Source: Variovorax paradoxus
GTDB taxonomy: Bacteria; Pseudomonadota; Gammaproteobacteria; Burkholderiales; Burkholderiaceae_C
Direction of reading: 5' to 3'
Assembly: GCF_030815855.1 (NCBI RefSeq)
Contig: NZ_JAUSXG010000001.1
Span: 5,642,001 to 5,706,000, forward strand
DNA length: 64,000 bases
This document shows, one piece after another, positions 1-9,529 of this stretch. Below the pieces are notes generated by a model. That model did no database searches. It was given only the letters and a program-made list of their open reading frames with translations, and had not been told where the DNA came from. The number at the start of each line of letters is the position of its first letter. The first letter of the stretch is position 1. Made by a program: the position numbers and the translations under genes.

Positions 1-113
1 CGACCGTGCGTGGCCTCGGCCTGCGCAAGCTCAATAGCGTGAGCGAGCTGCAAGACACCCCGGCGGTGCGCGGCATGATCAACAAGATCAGTTATCTGGT
101 CAAAGTTCTGTAA
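1..113 (+). CDS. rpmD: 50S ribosomal protein L30, C-terminal part
   Basis: The last 36 codons of L30, a small protein of the large ribosomal subunit; the start lies before the window. The frame begins at base 3, contains RGLGLRKLN and ends VKVL with TAA at 111-113. It sits 11 nt before rplO, the usual spc-operon order. The call rests on this tail and on the neighbours. Confidence 0.93.
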   Translation, partial: TVRGLGLRKLNSVSELQDTPAVRGMINKISYLVKVL

Positions 114-124
114 GAGAGACTGAT

Positions 125-556
125 ATGGAACTCAATGGCATCAAGCCGGCAGCCGGCGCCAAGCACGCCAAGCGCCGTGTCGGCCGCGGTATCGGCTCCG
201 GTATCGGCAAGACCGCAGGTCGCGGTCACAAGGGCCAGAAGTCGCGCGCAGGCGGTTTCCACAAGGTCGGCTTCGAAGGCGGTCAAATGCCGCTGCAGCG
301 TCGCCTGCCGAAGCGTGGCTTCAAGTCGCACCTGCTGAAGTTCAACGCCGAAGTCACGCTGACTGCCCTCGAGCAGCTCGGCCTGGCCGAAGTAGATGTT
401 CTGGCGCTCAAGCAAGCCGGCCTCGTGGGCCAGCTCGCCAAGGTCGTCAAGATCATCAAGACCGGTGAACTCACCAAGGCCGTCAAGCTGACGGGCGTGG
501 GCGCAACCGCTGGTGCCAAGGCCGCTATCGAAGCAGCCGGCGGCAGCATCGCCTGA
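125..556 (+). CDS. rplO: 50S ribosomal protein L15
   Basis: L15 binds 23S rRNA late in 50S assembly. The product has 143 residues, normal for the family. It has the basic, glycine-rich N-terminal region (about residues 15-45, with [18 protein letters not shown]) and a compact C-terminal domain. The ATG follows a purine-rich AGAGAG 11 nt after the rpmD stop. It is cotranscribed with rpmD and secY, and nothing is unusual. Confidence 0.98.
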   Translation: MELNGIKPAAGAKHAKRRVGRGIGSGIGKTAGRGHKGQKSRAGGFHKVGFEGGQMPLQRRLPKRGFKSHLLKFNAEVTLTALEQLGLAEVDVLALKQAGLVGQLAKVVKIIKTGELTKAVKLTGVGATAGAKAAIEAAGGSIA

Positions 557-582
557 TCACACTGGACTGAAAGAAGTTCTTC

Positions 583-1896
583 GTGGCAACTAACGCGGCA
601 ACGATCGCAAAAACGGGCAAGTTCGGCGACCTCCGTCGTCGGCTGGTCTTTTTGCTGCTCGCGCTCGTGGTCTATCGGATCGGCGCGCACATTCCTGTGC
701 CGGGCATCAACCCGGACCAGCTGGCGGCGTTGTTCCAGGGCCAGCAGGGCGGCATTCTGAGCCTGTTCAACATGTTCTCGGGCGGGGCGCTGTCGCGCTT
801 CACCGTGTTCGCGTTGGGGATCATGCCGTACATCTCGGCGTCGATCATCATGCAGTTGATGACCTACGTGATTCCGACCTTCGAGCAATTGAAGAAGGAA
901 GGCGAGGCTGGCCGCCGCAAGATCACGCAGTACACGCGCTATGGCGCGCTCGGCCTGGCACTGTTCCAGTCGTTCAGCATCGCGGTGGCCCTCGAATCGT
1001 CGGCCGGCCTGGTGATCGCCCCCGGTTTCGGCTTCCGCCTGACCGCGATGGTGAGCCTGACGGCGGGTTCGATGTTCCTGATGTGGCTCGGCGAGCAGAT
1101 CACCGAACGCGGCCTGGGCAACGGCATCTCGATCCTGATCTTTGCAGGTATCGCCGCCGGTCTGCCCAACGCCATCGGCGGCCTGGCTTCGCTGGTGACG
1201 ACCGGTGCGATGAACCCGATCATTGCGCTCTTCATCATCGCGGTCGTGGTGCTGGTCACCTACTTCGTGGTGTTCGTCGAACGCGGTCAGCGCAAGATCC
1301 TCGTGAACTATGCGCGGCGCCAGGTCGGCAACAAGGTCTATGGCGGCCAGTCGTCGCACCTGCCCTTGAAGCTGAACATGGCCGGTGTGATTCCGCCGAT
1401 CTTCGCTTCGTCGATCATCCTGCTGCCGGCAACGGTGGTCGGCTGGTTCAGCACCGGTGAAGGCGGTTTCCGCTGGATCAAGGACATTGCCGGCGCGCTG
1501 CGTCCGGGCGAGCCGATCTATGTGCTGCTGTACGCTGCCGCGATCGTTTTCTTCTGCTTCTTCTACACGGCACTCGTGTTCAACAGCAAGGAAACGGCCG
1601 ACAACCTGAAGAAGAGTGGTGCATTCATTCCGGGCATTCGTCCGGGTGACCAGACCGCTCGCTATATCGACAAGATTCTGGTTCGCCTGACGTTGGCCGG
1701 CGCGGTGTACATCACCTTCGTCTGCCTGCTGCCCGAGTTCCTGATCCTGAAGTACAACGTACCGTTCTACTTCGGTGGTACCTCCCTGCTGATCATCGTG
1801 GTCGTCACGATGGACTTCATGGCCCAGGTGCAAAACTACATGATGTCCCAGCAGTACGAATCGCTGCTGAAGAAGGCTAACTTCAAGACATCGTAG
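583..1896 (+). CDS. secY: Preprotein translocase channel subunit SecY
   Basis: SecY is the pore of the SecYEG translocon in the inner membrane. The product has 437 residues with about ten hydrophobic segments; the first is [19 protein letters not shown] near residue 23. The conserved cytoplasmic loop with [12 protein letters not shown] is near residue 238. The start is GTG at 583, 26 nt after the rplO stop; no better ATG fits the N-terminus. In many relatives infA lies between secY and rpmJ, but no room for it exists here. Confidence 0.98.
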   Translation: MATNAATIAKTGKFGDLRRRLVFLLLALVVYRIGAHIPVPGINPDQLAALFQGQQGGILSLFNMFSGGALSRFTVFALGIMPYISASIIMQLMTYVIPTFEQLKKEGEAGRRKITQYTRYGALGLALFQSFSIAVALESSAGLVIAPGFGFRLTAMVSLTAGSMFLMWLGEQITERGLGNGISILIFAGIAAGLPNAIGGLASLVTTGAMNPIIALFIIAVVVLVTYFVVFVERGQRKILVNYARRQVGNKVYGGQSSHLPLKLNMAGVIPPIFASSIILLPATVVGWFSTGEGGFRWIKDIAGALRPGEPIYVLLYAAAIVFFCFFYTALVFNSKETADNLKKSGAFIPGIRPGDQTARYIDKILVRLTLAGAVYITFVCLLPEFLILKYNVPFYFGGTSLLIIVVVTMDFMAQVQNYMMSQQYESLLKKANFKTS

Positions 1897-1968
1897 GGCT
1901 GTGAGTTTCAGTATTGAGAATTTGGTAGGGCGGTGTACCGCCACGTTAAACAGTTTTAGGAGAATGAA

Positions 1969-2082
1969 ATGAGAGTTTCGGCTTCGGTCAAAACCATCTG
2001 CCGTAATTGCAAGGTCATCCGCCGTAAAGGTGTGGTGCGTGTGATTTGCACCGACCCGCGCCACAAGCAGCGCCAGGGTTGA
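1969..2082 (+). CDS. rpmJ: 50S ribosomal protein L36
   Basis: This 37-residue protein is a zinc-ribbon component of the 50S subunit. It starts [14 protein letters not shown] and carries the zinc ligands C11, C14, C27 and H32, so it is the zinc-binding (C+) form. A strong AGGAG lies 5-9 nt before the ATG. It sits between secY and rpsM, as in other proteobacteria. Confidence 0.97.
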   Translation: MRVSASVKTICRNCKVIRRKGVVRVICTDPRHKQRQG

Positions 2083-2105
2083 TTGAAGAGTATTAGAGGA
2101 CGCAC

Positions 2106-2471
2106 ATGGCACGTATTGCTGGCATCAACATTCCGCCGCACAAGCACGCTGAAATCGGCCTGACCGCCATCTTCGGCATCGGTCGCACCCGCGCCCGTCA
2201 AATCTGCGAAGCGAGCGGCATCGAATATTCGAAGAAGATCAAGGACCTGACTGACGCCGATCTCGAAAAGATCCGCGACCAGATCGCCTTGTTCACCATC
2301 GAAGGCGATCTGCGTCGCGAGACGACGATGAACATCAAGCGTTTGATGGACATCGGCTGCTATCGCGGCTTCCGTCACCGTCGCGGCCTGCCGATGCGCG
2401 GCCAGCGCACGCGCACCAATGCCCGCACCCGCAAGGGTCCGCGCAAGGCTGCGCAGTCCCTGAAGAAATAA
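2106..2471 (+). CDS. rpsM: 30S ribosomal protein S13
   Basis: S13 sits in the head of the 30S subunit and contacts the P-site tRNA and the 50S subunit. The product has 121 residues with the usual [10 protein letters not shown] start, helical N-terminal domain and basic tail rich in [12 protein letters not shown]. Its RBS is GAGGA. It is the first gene of the alpha operon and leads directly into rpsK (12 nt gap). Confidence 0.98.
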   Translation: MARIAGINIPPHKHAEIGLTAIFGIGRTRARQICEASGIEYSKKIKDLTDADLEKIRDQIALFTIEGDLRRETTMNIKRLMDIGCYRGFRHRRGLPMRGQRTRTNARTRKGPRKAAQSLKK

Positions 2472-2483
2472 GGATAGACCAGC

Positions 2484-2888
2484 ATGGCTAAAGCACCTGC
2501 AAACAACGCCGCACAGCGCGTTCGCAAGAAGGTTCGCAAGAACGTTGCGGACGGTATCGCCCACGTGCATGCCTCGTTCAACAACACCATCATCACGATC
2601 ACCGATCGCCAGGGCAACGCCCTGTCGTGGGCTTCGTCGGGTGGCCAGGGCTTCAAGGGCTCGCGCAAGTCGACCCCGTTCGCTGCGCAGGTCGCTTCCG
2701 AAGTGGCCGGCCGTGCTGCTGTCGAACAAGGCATCAAGAACCTCGACGTCGAGATCAAGGGCCCCGGCCCCGGTCGCGAATCGTCGGTGCGCGCACTGGC
2801 TGCGCTCGGCATCCGGATCAATTCCATTGCCGACGTGACGCCCGTTCCGCACAACGGCTGCCGTCCCCAGAAGCGTCGCCGCATCTGA
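2484..2888 (+). CDS. rpsK: 30S ribosomal protein S11
   Basis: S11 lies on the 30S platform next to the Shine-Dalgarno duplex. The product has 134 residues. It keeps the family signature near the C-terminus ([13 protein letters not shown]) and ends [11 protein letters not shown]. It is 12 nt downstream of rpsM and is followed by an attenuator-like hairpin before rpsD. Confidence 0.98.
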   Translation: MAKAPANNAAQRVRKKVRKNVADGIAHVHASFNNTIITITDRQGNALSWASSGGQGFKGSRKSTPFAAQVASEVAGRAAVEQGIKNLDVEIKGPGPGRESSVRALAALGIRINSIADVTPVPHNGCRPQKRRRI

Positions 2889-2903
2889 CCGTCAGTCCGC
2901 AAG

Positions 2904-2941
2904 GCGCAGCCGGCTCTTGAGCGGCTGCGCATTTGTTTTTT
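2904..2941 (+). terminator. Hairpin with T-run between rpsK and rpsD
   Basis: A perfect 9-bp stem (GCGCAGCCG at 2904-2912 with CGGCTGCGC at 2922-2930) is followed by a T-rich tract at 2932-2941. It has the form of an intrinsic terminator but lies inside the alpha operon. It is therefore more likely an attenuator that sets rpsD-rpoA-rplQ output below that of rpsM-rpsK. Confidence 0.7.
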
Positions 2942-3017
2942 AACTAAGCCCACCGCCATCCGCGTTCCGCCGATGGCTCCCGCAGGCAACTGCGGCAGAT
3001 GACACAAAGGAAACCAC

Positions 3018-3641
3018 GTGGCACGCTACCTCGGCCCCAAGGCCAAACTTTCCCGCCGCGAAGGCACCGACCTGTTCCTGAAGAGCGCCCGCCGCTCGAT
3101 CCAGGACAAGGCCAAGTTCGACTCCAAGCCCGGCCAGCACGGCCGCACTTCGGGTCAGCGTACGTCCGACTACGGCCTGCAACTGCGTGAAAAGCAGAAG
3201 GTCAAGCGCATGTACGGCGTGCTCGAGAAGCAATTCCGCCGCTACTTCGAGGAAGCCGATCGTCGCCGTGGCAACACCGGCGCCAACCTGCTGTTCATCC
3301 TCGAATCGCGCCTGGACAACGTCGTTTACCGCATGGGGTTCGGCTCGACGCGCGCCGAAGCTCGCCAGCTCGTGTCGCACAAGGCGATCACGGTGAATGG
3401 CCAGTCGGTCAACATCCCGTCGTACCTGGTGAAGACCGGCGACGTGATCGCCGTGCGCGACAAGTCGAAGAAGCAGACCCGCATTGCCGAAGCGCTCCAG
3501 CTCGCCCAACAAGTCGGTATCCCGGCCTGGGTCGAAGTGAACGCCGACAAGGCCGAAGGTACCTTCAAGAAGGTGCCCGATCGCGACGAATTCGCAGCCG
3601 ACATCAACGAATCGCTGATCGTCGAACTGTACTCGCGCTAA
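3018..3641 (+). CDS. rpsD: 30S ribosomal protein S4
   Basis: S4 is a primary 16S rRNA binder that starts 30S assembly; in enterobacteria it also represses translation of the alpha operon. The product has 207 residues with the [16 protein letters not shown] start. The S4 RNA-binding domain is at about residues 97-160 ([20 protein letters not shown]). It has no CXXC zinc site near the N-terminus (C- form). The ATG is preceded by AAAGGAAAC. It lies between two hairpins, at 2904 and 3653. Confidence 0.98.
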   Translation: MARYLGPKAKLSRREGTDLFLKSARRSIQDKAKFDSKPGQHGRTSGQRTSDYGLQLREKQKVKRMYGVLEKQFRRYFEEADRRRGNTGANLLFILESRLDNVVYRMGFGSTRAEARQLVSHKAITVNGQSVNIPSYLVKTGDVIAVRDKSKKQTRIAEALQLAQQVGIPAWVEVNADKAEGTFKKVPDRDEFAADINESLIVELYSR

Positions 3642-3652
3642 ACAGACGATAA

Positions 3653-3687
3653 CGGGCCGCCCTTCGCGGCCCGAATTTGATTTTTTT
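3653..3687 (+). terminator. Terminator-like hairpin after rpsD
   Basis: The stem CGGGCCGC/GCGGCCCG (3653-3660 and 3666-3673) with a five-base loop is followed by AATTTGATTTTTTT. It lies between rpsD and rpoA. Partial termination or 3'-end protection is the likely effect, since rpoA must still be transcribed. Confidence 0.75.
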
Positions 3688-3690
3688 GTT

Positions 3691-3715
3691 CCCATCGGGA
3701 GGCACTTCCGATGGG
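3691..3715 (+). promoter_or_regulatory. Second hairpin upstream of rpoA
   Basis: CCCATCGG (3691-3698) and CCGATGGG (3708-3715) form a perfect 8-bp stem with a 9-nt loop, 54 nt before the rpoA start. It directly follows the T-run of the previous hairpin. Its role is unknown; it could be a leader structure of the rpoA message. Confidence 0.45.
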
Positions 3716-3769
3716 TGCTTCACCAGCCTTACCGGTGTAACGAGCCGGGGGTATTGAGAGGAAGTCTGC

Positions 3770-4759
3770 ATGCAAACCACCCTGCTGAAACCCAAGACCA
3801 TTCAGGTCGAGCAACTTGCGCCCAACAAGGCCAAGGTCACGCTCGAGCCTTTCGAGCGCGGCTACGGCCACACGCTCGGCAACGCGCTGCGCCGCGTTCT
3901 GCTGTCGTCGATGGTCGGTTATTCGGCCACTGAAGTCACGATCGCCGGCGTTCTGCACGAGTACTCGTCGATCGACGGCGTGCAGGAAGATGTCGTCAAC
4001 ATCCTGCTGAATCTCAAGGGCGTGGTGTTCAAGCTCCACAACCGCGACGAAGTCACGCTGAGCCTGCGCAAGGACGGCGAAGGCCCGGTCCTGGCGTCGG
4101 ACATCCAGACCCCGCACGACGTCGAGATCATCAACCCCGACCACGTGATCGCGCACCTGTCGCAAGGCGGCAAGCTCGACATGCAGATCAAGGTTGAAAA
4201 GGGTCGCGGCTACGTGCCCGGCACGATGCGCCGTTACGCCGACGAGCCGACCAAGTCGATTGGCCGCATCGTTCTTGATGCATCGTTCTCGCCCGTCAAG
4301 CGCGTGAGCTACACGGTCGAAAGCGCCCGTGTCGAACAGCGTACCGACCTGGACAAGCTGCTGGTCGAAATCGAAACCAACGGCGCGATCACGGCTGAAG
4401 ACGCAGTGCGCGCTTCGGCTAAAATCCTGGTCGAACAGCTCGCAGTGTTTGCGCAGCTCGAAGGCGGCGAACTGGCTGCATTCGATGCACCGGCACCGCG
4501 CAGTGCTCAGCAATTCGATCCGATCCTGCTGCGCCCTGTCGACGAGCTCGAACTGACGGTGCGTTCGGCCAACTGCCTGAAGGCCGAAAACATCTACTAC
4601 ATCGGTGACCTGATCCAGCGCACCGAGAACGAGTTGCTCAAGACCCCGAACCTGGGTCGCAAGTCGCTCAACGAAATCAAGGAAGTGCTTGCCTCGCGCG
4701 GCCTGACCTTGGGTATGAAGCTCGAAAGCTGGCCACCGGCCGGTCTCGACAAGCGTTGA
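3770..4759 (+). CDS. rpoA: DNA-directed RNA polymerase alpha subunit
   Basis: Alpha nucleates RNA polymerase assembly, and its C-terminal domain contacts UP elements and activators. The product has 329 residues, the normal length. The N-terminal dimerisation domain (about 1-235) includes [20 protein letters not shown]. The C-terminal helix-hairpin-helix domain (about 245-325) includes [19 protein letters not shown]. The start ATG follows GAGAGGAAG. It is in the alpha operon before rplQ. Confidence 0.99.
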   Translation: MQTTLLKPKTIQVEQLAPNKAKVTLEPFERGYGHTLGNALRRVLLSSMVGYSATEVTIAGVLHEYSSIDGVQEDVVNILLNLKGVVFKLHNRDEVTLSLRKDGEGPVLASDIQTPHDVEIINPDHVIAHLSQGGKLDMQIKVEKGRGYVPGTMRRYADEPTKSIGRIVLDASFSPVKRVSYTVESARVEQRTDLDKLLVEIETNGAITAEDAVRASAKILVEQLAVFAQLEGGELAAFDAPAPRSAQQFDPILLRPVDELELTVRSANCLKAENIYYIGDLIQRTENELLKTPNLGRKSLNEIKEVLASRGLTLGMKLESWPPAGLDKR

Positions 4760-4844
4760 TTTTGTTTTGAATTGAGCCCATGAGGGCTCGTGCCCGGGCA
4801 GTACCTGATACGGCTGCCTGTTTAATAAAGTAAAGGAAAGCACC

Positions 4845-5243
4845 ATGCGTCACGGACACGGACTCCGCAAACTCAACCGCACCAGCTCGCACCGCCTTGC
4901 GATGCTGCAGAACATGATGAATTCGCTCATCGAGCACGAAGTCATCAAGACCACGGTCCCCAAGGCCAAGGAACTGCGCCGCGTCATCGAACCGATGATC
5001 ACGCTTGCCAAGAAGCCCACGCTGGCCAACAAGCGCCTGGCCTTCGACCGCCTGCGCAGCCGCGACAGCGTCGTCAAGCTCTTCGCCGATCTGGGCCCGC
5101 GCTTCGCAGCGCGTCCGGGCGGCTACACCCGCATCCTGAAGATGGGTTTCCGCGTTGGCGACAATGCACCCATGGCCTTGGTCGAACTGGTCGACCGTCC
5201 CGAAATTAAAGAAGCAGATGCCGACCAAGGCGCTGCTGAATAA
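4845..5243 (+). CDS. rplQ: 50S ribosomal protein L17
   Basis: L17 is near the peptide exit of the 50S subunit. The product has 132 residues, starts [17 protein letters not shown] and has the [20 protein letters not shown] end typical of L17. A short acidic tail ([10 protein letters not shown]) follows. The RBS AAAGGAAAG is strong. It is the last protein gene of the alpha operon, 18 nt before the initiator tRNA. Confidence 0.98.
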   Translation: MRHGHGLRKLNRTSSHRLAMLQNMMNSLIEHEVIKTTVPKAKELRRVIEPMITLAKKPTLANKRLAFDRLRSRDSVVKLFADLGPRFAARPGGYTRILKMGFRVGDNAPMALVELVDRPEIKEADADQGAAE

Positions 5244-5261
5244 GGTATAATTCCATCTTGC

Positions 5262-5338
<77 letters not shown>

Positions 5339-5344
5339 ATTTAA

Positions 5345-5376
5345 AAGGCCCTTTGAGAAATCAAAGGGCCTTTTTT
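5345..5376 (+). terminator. Intrinsic terminator after tRNA-fMet
   Basis: A 12-bp stem (5345-5356 paired with 5361-5372) capped by a GAAA tetraloop runs into a T-run at 5371-5376. It ends the ribosomal/tRNA transcript. The pairing includes A and T tails, so it could work both ways. Confidence 0.9.
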
Positions 5377-5398
5377 CTTGGCTCGAAGAATTCAAATA

Positions 5399-5425
5399 AA
5401 AAAGCCCTCGCGAAGAGGGCTTTTT
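5399..5425. terminator. Bidirectional terminator between convergent units
   Basis: AAAAAGCCCTC (5399-5409) pairs with GAGGGCTTTTT (5415-5425) around a five-base loop. Flanking A and T runs make it usable from both strands. It separates the rightward tRNA unit from the leftward operon that ends with the Rid gene at 5445. Confidence 0.88.
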
Positions 5426-5444
5426 CATGGATCGGCGGTTCTCG

Positions 5445-5843
5445 TCAGTCCGGAATGACCGCCGTGACCTCGATCTCCACTTTCGCGCGGTGCTCGACCA
5501 GCGCCGCCACCTGCACGCAGGTCATGGCCGGAAAATTGCGCCCCATGGCATCGCGGTACACGGGCCCGAGCTCGGCCAGCCGGCGGCTGTATTCGTCGCG
5601 GTCCGTCACGTACCAGGTCATCCGCACCATGTGCTCGGGACCAGCGCCGGCTTCGCGCAGCACTTCGGCAATGTTGCGCAGTGCCAGGCCGCACTGGTCG
5701 ATGAAATCGTCCGACTCGAACTGCTGCTGCGCGTTCCAGCCGATCTGTCCGCCGACGAACACCATGGTGCCGCGCGCGGCCACGCCGTTCGCGTAGCCTT
5801 TGGGAGGTAGCCAGCCTGCTGGCTGCAAGAGTTTGTTCATCAT
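5445..5843 (-). CDS. Rid family protein (YjgF/YER057c/UK114)
   Basis: A 132-residue protein of the Rid fold, which forms trimers with active sites between subunits. Recognisable parts are MVFVGGQIGW (27-36) and KVEIEVTAVIP at the end. The arginine that defines imine-hydrolysing RidA (in the PARSCVEV motif) is replaced: the sequence reads PAMTCVQV (105-112). This places it among Rid subgroups without proven deaminase activity. Its start overlaps the end of the CoA ligase gene by 4 nt, so it is the last gene of the anthranilate operon. Confidence 0.88.
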   Translation of the reverse strand: MMNKLLQPAGWLPPKGYANGVAARGTMVFVGGQIGWNAQQQFESDDFIDQCGLALRNIAEVLREAGAGPEHMVRMTWYVTDRDEYSRRLAELGPVYRDAMGRNFPAMTCVQVAALVEHRAKVEIEVTAVIPD

Positions 5844-7471
5844 GATGTGGTGGTGTGATCGTCGAGTTGTCTCAGTTTGAATCGCTGGAGCTTGCCGGTT
5901 TCGGTGCGCGGCAGCACCGCCACGAACTCGATCTCCCGCGGGTATTTGAAGGGCGCGATGGTGGCCTTCACGTGGTCCTGCAGCGCCTTGACGAGTGCGT
6001 CGTCGCCTTCGTGGCCAGGCTTCAGTACGCAGAAGGCTTTCACGATCATGCCGCGGTCCGCATCAGGCTTACCGATGACGCCGCACTCGGCCACGGCCGG
6101 GTGCTTGAGCAGCGCATCTTCCACCTCGGGCCCGCCCACGTTGTAGCCGGCCGTGATGATCATGTCGTCGGCACGCGCTTGGTAGAAGAAGTAGCCGTCG
6201 TCGTCTTGCACGAACGAGTCGCCGGGGTAGTTCCAGCCGTTCTTCACGTAGTCGGCCTGGCGCGGATCGTCGAGATAGCGGCAGCCCACCGGCCCTTGCA
6301 GCGCCAGCTTGCCGACGGTGCCGCGCGGCACTTCGTTGCCTTGGTCGTCCACCACCTTCGCGGTGAAGCCGGGCACCGCCTTGCCGACGGCGCCGCGGCG
6401 CACCTGCTCGCCCGCGGCGGAAATGTAGATATGGAACACCTCGGTGCCGCCGATGCCGTCGAGCATCTCGATGCCGGTGGCTTCCTTCCACAGCTGCCGC
6501 GTGGCATCGGGCAGCGCCTCGCCGGCGCTCACGCAGACGCGCAGGCTCGGAGCGCCGTGCTGGCGAACGAAAGGCGCCATCTGGCGATAGAAGGTGGGCG
6601 CGGTGTAGCAGATGGTCGCGCCGACTTCGTTGATGAGCTTCACGAGCCCTTCGGGCGTGAACGGCGCATCGGCAAAGTACACCGAAGCGCCGGCCCACAT
6701 CGGGAACACCAGCAGCCCGCCAAGCCCGAAGGTGAAGGCCAGCGGCGGCGAGCCGATCACGATGTCGTCGGTGCGCGCCTGGAGCACATGGCGCGGCCAG
6801 GTTTCGCACATCGCGAGCACGTCGCGGTGCGTGGTGACCGGTGCCTTGGGTTTGCCCGTGGTGCCCGAGGTGAATGCGAGCAATGCAATGTCGTCCGATG
6901 CCGTGGGGCACGCGGCGAACACACCGTTCTTGCCTGCGGCGCGCGCCGACAGCGAATCGGGCGCATCGGGCTTGTTGAAAGCGACCACCGTGGCGAGCAC
7001 CGGATGTTCCCGTTGCGCCAGCACGAGCTCGTCGAGCAGCCGGCCATCGCACAGCGCCGCCACCGGGCGCGCCTTCTCGATGATGTCGCCGAGTTCCTTG
7101 GCGCGCAGCAGCGGCATGGTGGCCACCGCGATCAAGCCGGCCTTGACCACGGCGAGCCACGCCAACGCCATGGCCACCGAGTTGCCGCCGCGCAGCAGCA
7201 CGCGGTTGCCCGGCACAAGCCCGAGATCTTCGGTCAGCACTTGCGCGATGCGGTTGACCTCGACGGCCGCCTGCGAATACGTCAGCGTGCCGCCGGGAGA
7301 GCGCAGCATCGGCTTGTCGCCGAAGCCCTTGGCGGGCGCCTTGTCCAGAAGCTCTTCGACCAGGTTCAGCTGATCGGGCAGCTGCAGTTCCGGAAGGTCG
7401 TAGCGGAAGACAGGCAACTGCTCGGCGGGCGGCAGGCGGTCGTGAACGAAGCGGTCGACTTGGGCAGACAC
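5840..7471 (-). CDS. Aryl-CoA ligase, probably 2-aminobenzoate-CoA ligase
   Basis: A 543-residue ANL-family ligase that would activate an aromatic acid with ATP and CoA in the cytoplasm. The P-loop TSGTTGKPKA is at 201-210, and the catalytic lysine of the C-terminal domain is K527 in TGKLQRFKL. Length and motifs fit benzoate/2-aminobenzoate-CoA ligases. The substrate is inferred from the downstream monooxygenase/OYE fusion, which is specific to the aerobic 2-aminobenzoyl-CoA route. It overlaps the Rid gene by 4 nt and lies 5 nt after the acyl-CoA dehydrogenase. Confidence 0.85.
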   Translation of the reverse strand: MSAQVDRFVHDRLPPAEQLPVFRYDLPELQLPDQLNLVEELLDKAPAKGFGDKPMLRSPGGTLTYSQAAVEVNRIAQVLTEDLGLVPGNRVLLRGGNSVAMALAWLAVVKAGLIAVATMPLLRAKELGDIIEKARPVAALCDGRLLDELVLAQREHPVLATVVAFNKPDAPDSLSARAAGKNGVFAACPTASDDIALLAFTSGTTGKPKAPVTTHRDVLAMCETWPRHVLQARTDDIVIGSPPLAFTFGLGGLLVFPMWAGASVYFADAPFTPEGLVKLINEVGATICYTAPTFYRQMAPFVRQHGAPSLRVCVSAGEALPDATRQLWKEATGIEMLDGIGGTEVFHIYISAAGEQVRRGAVGKAVPGFTAKVVDDQGNEVPRGTVGKLALQGPVGCRYLDDPRQADYVKNGWNYPGDSFVQDDDGYFFYQARADDMIITAGYNVGGPEVEDALLKHPAVAECGVIGKPDADRGMIVKAFCVLKPGHEGDDALVKALQDHVKATIAPFKYPREIEFVAVLPRTETGKLQRFKLRQLDDHTTTS

Positions 7472-7476
7472 GGTAT

Positions 7477-8670
7477 TTATCCCCGCAGAACGGATTTGCC
7501 AATGATCAGTTGTTGGACCTCCGTCGCGCCTTCGTAGATGCGCAGCGAGCGGATGTCGCGGTAGAGGCTTTCAATCTTCGTGCCAACCTTCACGCCGAGG
7601 CCGCCGTGCATCTGCAGTGCCATGTCGATCACGCGGCTCGCGTTCTCCGTCGCGCACATCTTGGCCATGGCCGCGGCAGCGGACACATCGCCCACTGCGG
7701 CTGCGCCACGTTGCTCGGCGTCGTCGCGCATCCATGCGGCGCGGTAGGTGAGCAATGCCGCGCTGTCGATCAATGCGGCCATCTCGCCCAGCTTGGCCTG
7801 GGTAAGCTGGAAGTCGGCGAGCGTCTGTCCGAACATGCGCCGGCCCTTCGCATGGGCAATGGCCTCTGCGAGTGCGCGGCGTCCCATGCCGAGCGCGGCG
7901 GCTGCCACCGAGGCGCGAAAGATGTCGAGCGTGCGCATCGCGAGCTTGAAGCCGCCGTTGAGTTCGCCGAGTTGCGCGGTGCGCGGCACGAGGCAGTTCT
8001 CGAAGCGCAGGGTGGCCAGCGGGTGCGGCGCCATCACGTCGATGTGCTCGGAGGTGTCGAGTCCCGGTGTCTTCGCATCGACGATGAACGCCGTGATGCC
8101 GCGCGTACCGCCCGTAGGATCGGTCTTCGCGAACACGCAATAGAAGTCGGCGATGCCGCCGTTGCTGATCCAGGTCTTCGCGCCGTTCAGGCGCCAGCCC
8201 TCGGCCGTGGGTTCGGCCCGCATGGCCATCGCAGCCACGTCGGAGCCCGCATCGGGTTCGCTCAGCGCAAACGCGGCAATCTTCTCGCCCTTGCCGACCG
8301 CCGTGAGGTATTGCGACTGCTGCTCGGGCGTGCCCGCGAGCGTGATCGCGCCGCTGCCCAGTCCCTGCATCGCAAACGCGAAGTCGGCCAGCGGCGAGTG
8401 ATAGCCGAGCGTTTCGCGCAGCAGCACGAGCGCGCGCGAATCGAGACGATCGAGCGCACCACCCGCGCTGCCGGGCACGGCATAGCGCAGCCAGCCGCCG
8501 TCGCCGAGGCGGCGCACCCATTCGCGGCAGGCCGCGCGATCGTCGTGCTCATCGATCTCTTGTGCCGCGCACCAGGGCAGCAGGTCGTGCGCTAGCGAGC
8601 GATGGGCCTCATCGAAGAACGGCAGCGCGAGATGCGCCGTCGATGGCGGTGCGGGAATCTTCGTCATCAC
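7477..8670 (-). CDS. Acyl-CoA dehydrogenase
   Basis: A 397-residue FAD enzyme that removes hydrogens from an acyl-CoA and passes electrons to ETF. The FAD-binding pieces FALSEPDAGSDVAAM and TWISNGG lie near residues 130-175. The C-terminal signature IYEGATEVQQLIIGKSVL carries the usual catalytic glutamate region. It is 4 nt from the enoyl-CoA hydratase gene. In this operon it probably acts on the alicyclic CoA ester made from 2-aminobenzoyl-CoA. Confidence 0.9.
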   Translation of the reverse strand: MMTKIPAPPSTAHLALPFFDEAHRSLAHDLLPWCAAQEIDEHDDRAACREWVRRLGDGGWLRYAVPGSAGGALDRLDSRALVLLRETLGYHSPLADFAFAMQGLGSGAITLAGTPEQQSQYLTAVGKGEKIAAFALSEPDAGSDVAAMAMRAEPTAEGWRLNGAKTWISNGGIADFYCVFAKTDPTGGTRGITAFIVDAKTPGLDTSEHIDVMAPHPLATLRFENCLVPRTAQLGELNGGFKLAMRTLDIFRASVAAAALGMGRRALAEAIAHAKGRRMFGQTLADFQLTQAKLGEMAALIDSAALLTYRAAWMRDDAEQRGAAAVGDVSAAAAMAKMCATENASRVIDMALQMHGGLGVKVGTKIESLYRDIRSLRIYEGATEVQQLIIGKSVLRG

Positions 8671-8674
8671 GGCA

Positions 8675-9529
8675 TCAGTCCCCGCCGAACACGGGCTTGC
8701 GCTTGGCGGCGAAAGCCTCGTAGGCGCGCTTGAAGTCTTCGGTCTGCATGCAGATCGCCTGTGCCTGCGCTTCGGCCTCGATGGCCTGGTCGATGGTCAT
8801 CGACCATTCCTGCGAGAGCATTGTCTTGGTCATGCCATGCGCGAAGCTCGGGCCTTCGGCCAGTTCACGCGCCACCTGGGTGGCTGCCTCGAGCAGCGTA
8901 TCGCTTTCGTGCAGCGCATTGAAGAAGCCCCAGGCGTGGCCTTCCTGCGCCGTCATCGCGCGGCCGGTGAACAGCAGCTCCGAGGCGCGACCCTGGCCGA
9001 TCACGCGCGGCAGCAGCGCACAGGCACCCATGTCAGCGCCGGCAAGGCCCACGCGGGTGAACAGGAACGCCGTGCGTGTCGAAGGAGACCCATAGCGCAG
9101 GTCGCAGGCCAGCGCGATCATCGCGCCCGCGCCGGCGCACACGCCGTCGATCGCGCCGACGATCGGTTGCGGGCAATGCCGGATGGCCTTCACCAGGTCG
9201 CCCGTCATGCGCGTGAACTCGAGCAACTCGGGCATGCGCATGGTCGTGAGCGGACCGATGATCTCGTGCACATCGCCGCCCGAGCAGAAGTTGCCGCCTT
9301 CGCCGGTCACGACGATGGCCTTCACATCGGTGGCGTAGTTCAGCGCCCGGAACAGGTCGCGCAGCTCGGCGTACGAGTCGAAGGTCAGCGGGTTCTTGCG
9401 CTCGGGGCGGTTCAGCGTGACGGTGCCGACACCGGCCTCGTAGCGCCATGCGAAGTGCCTGGCCTCGTAAGAAGCCTTGGCCTCGAATTGCGCGCGCATG
9501 GGATTGCCCGCGCCGATGTAGTGCTTCAT
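8675..9529 (-). CDS. Enoyl-CoA hydratase/isomerase family protein
   Basis: A 284-residue crotonase-fold protein. The oxyanion-hole region [15 protein letters not shown] is near residue 77 and [19 protein letters not shown] near 126. The start at 9529 (MKHYIGAG) is chosen because its ATG overlaps the MarR stop as ATGA; the frame stays open upstream but codes for no family sequence there. It would hydrate or open the ring of the CoA intermediate. It is translationally coupled to MarR. Confidence 0.9.
   Translation of the reverse strand: MKHYIGAGNPMRAQFEAKASYEARHFAWRYEAGVGTVTLNRPERKNPLTFDSYAELRDLFRALNYATDVKAIVVTGEGGNFCSGGDVHEIIGPLTTMRMPELLEFTRMTGDLVKAIRHCPQPIVGAIDGVCAGAGAMIALACDLRYGSPSTRTAFLFTRVGLAGADMGACALLPRVIGQGRASELLFTGRAMTAQEGHAWGFFNALHESDTLLEAATQVARELAEGPSFAHGMTKTMLSQEWSMTIDQAIEAEAQAQAICMQTEDFKRAYEAFAAKRKPVFGGD

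Noticed and set aside
283..2112. Long open frame of 609 codons antisense to rplO and secY
   Set aside because: It lies wholly opposite clear ribosomal and translocase genes, has arginine/histidine-rich composition typical of antisense frames in GC-rich DNA, and has no RBS or family motif.
5855..7537. 560-codon frame antisense to the CoA ligase
   Set aside because: Shadow of a gene with full motif set on the other strand; composition is biased to His, Arg and Gly.
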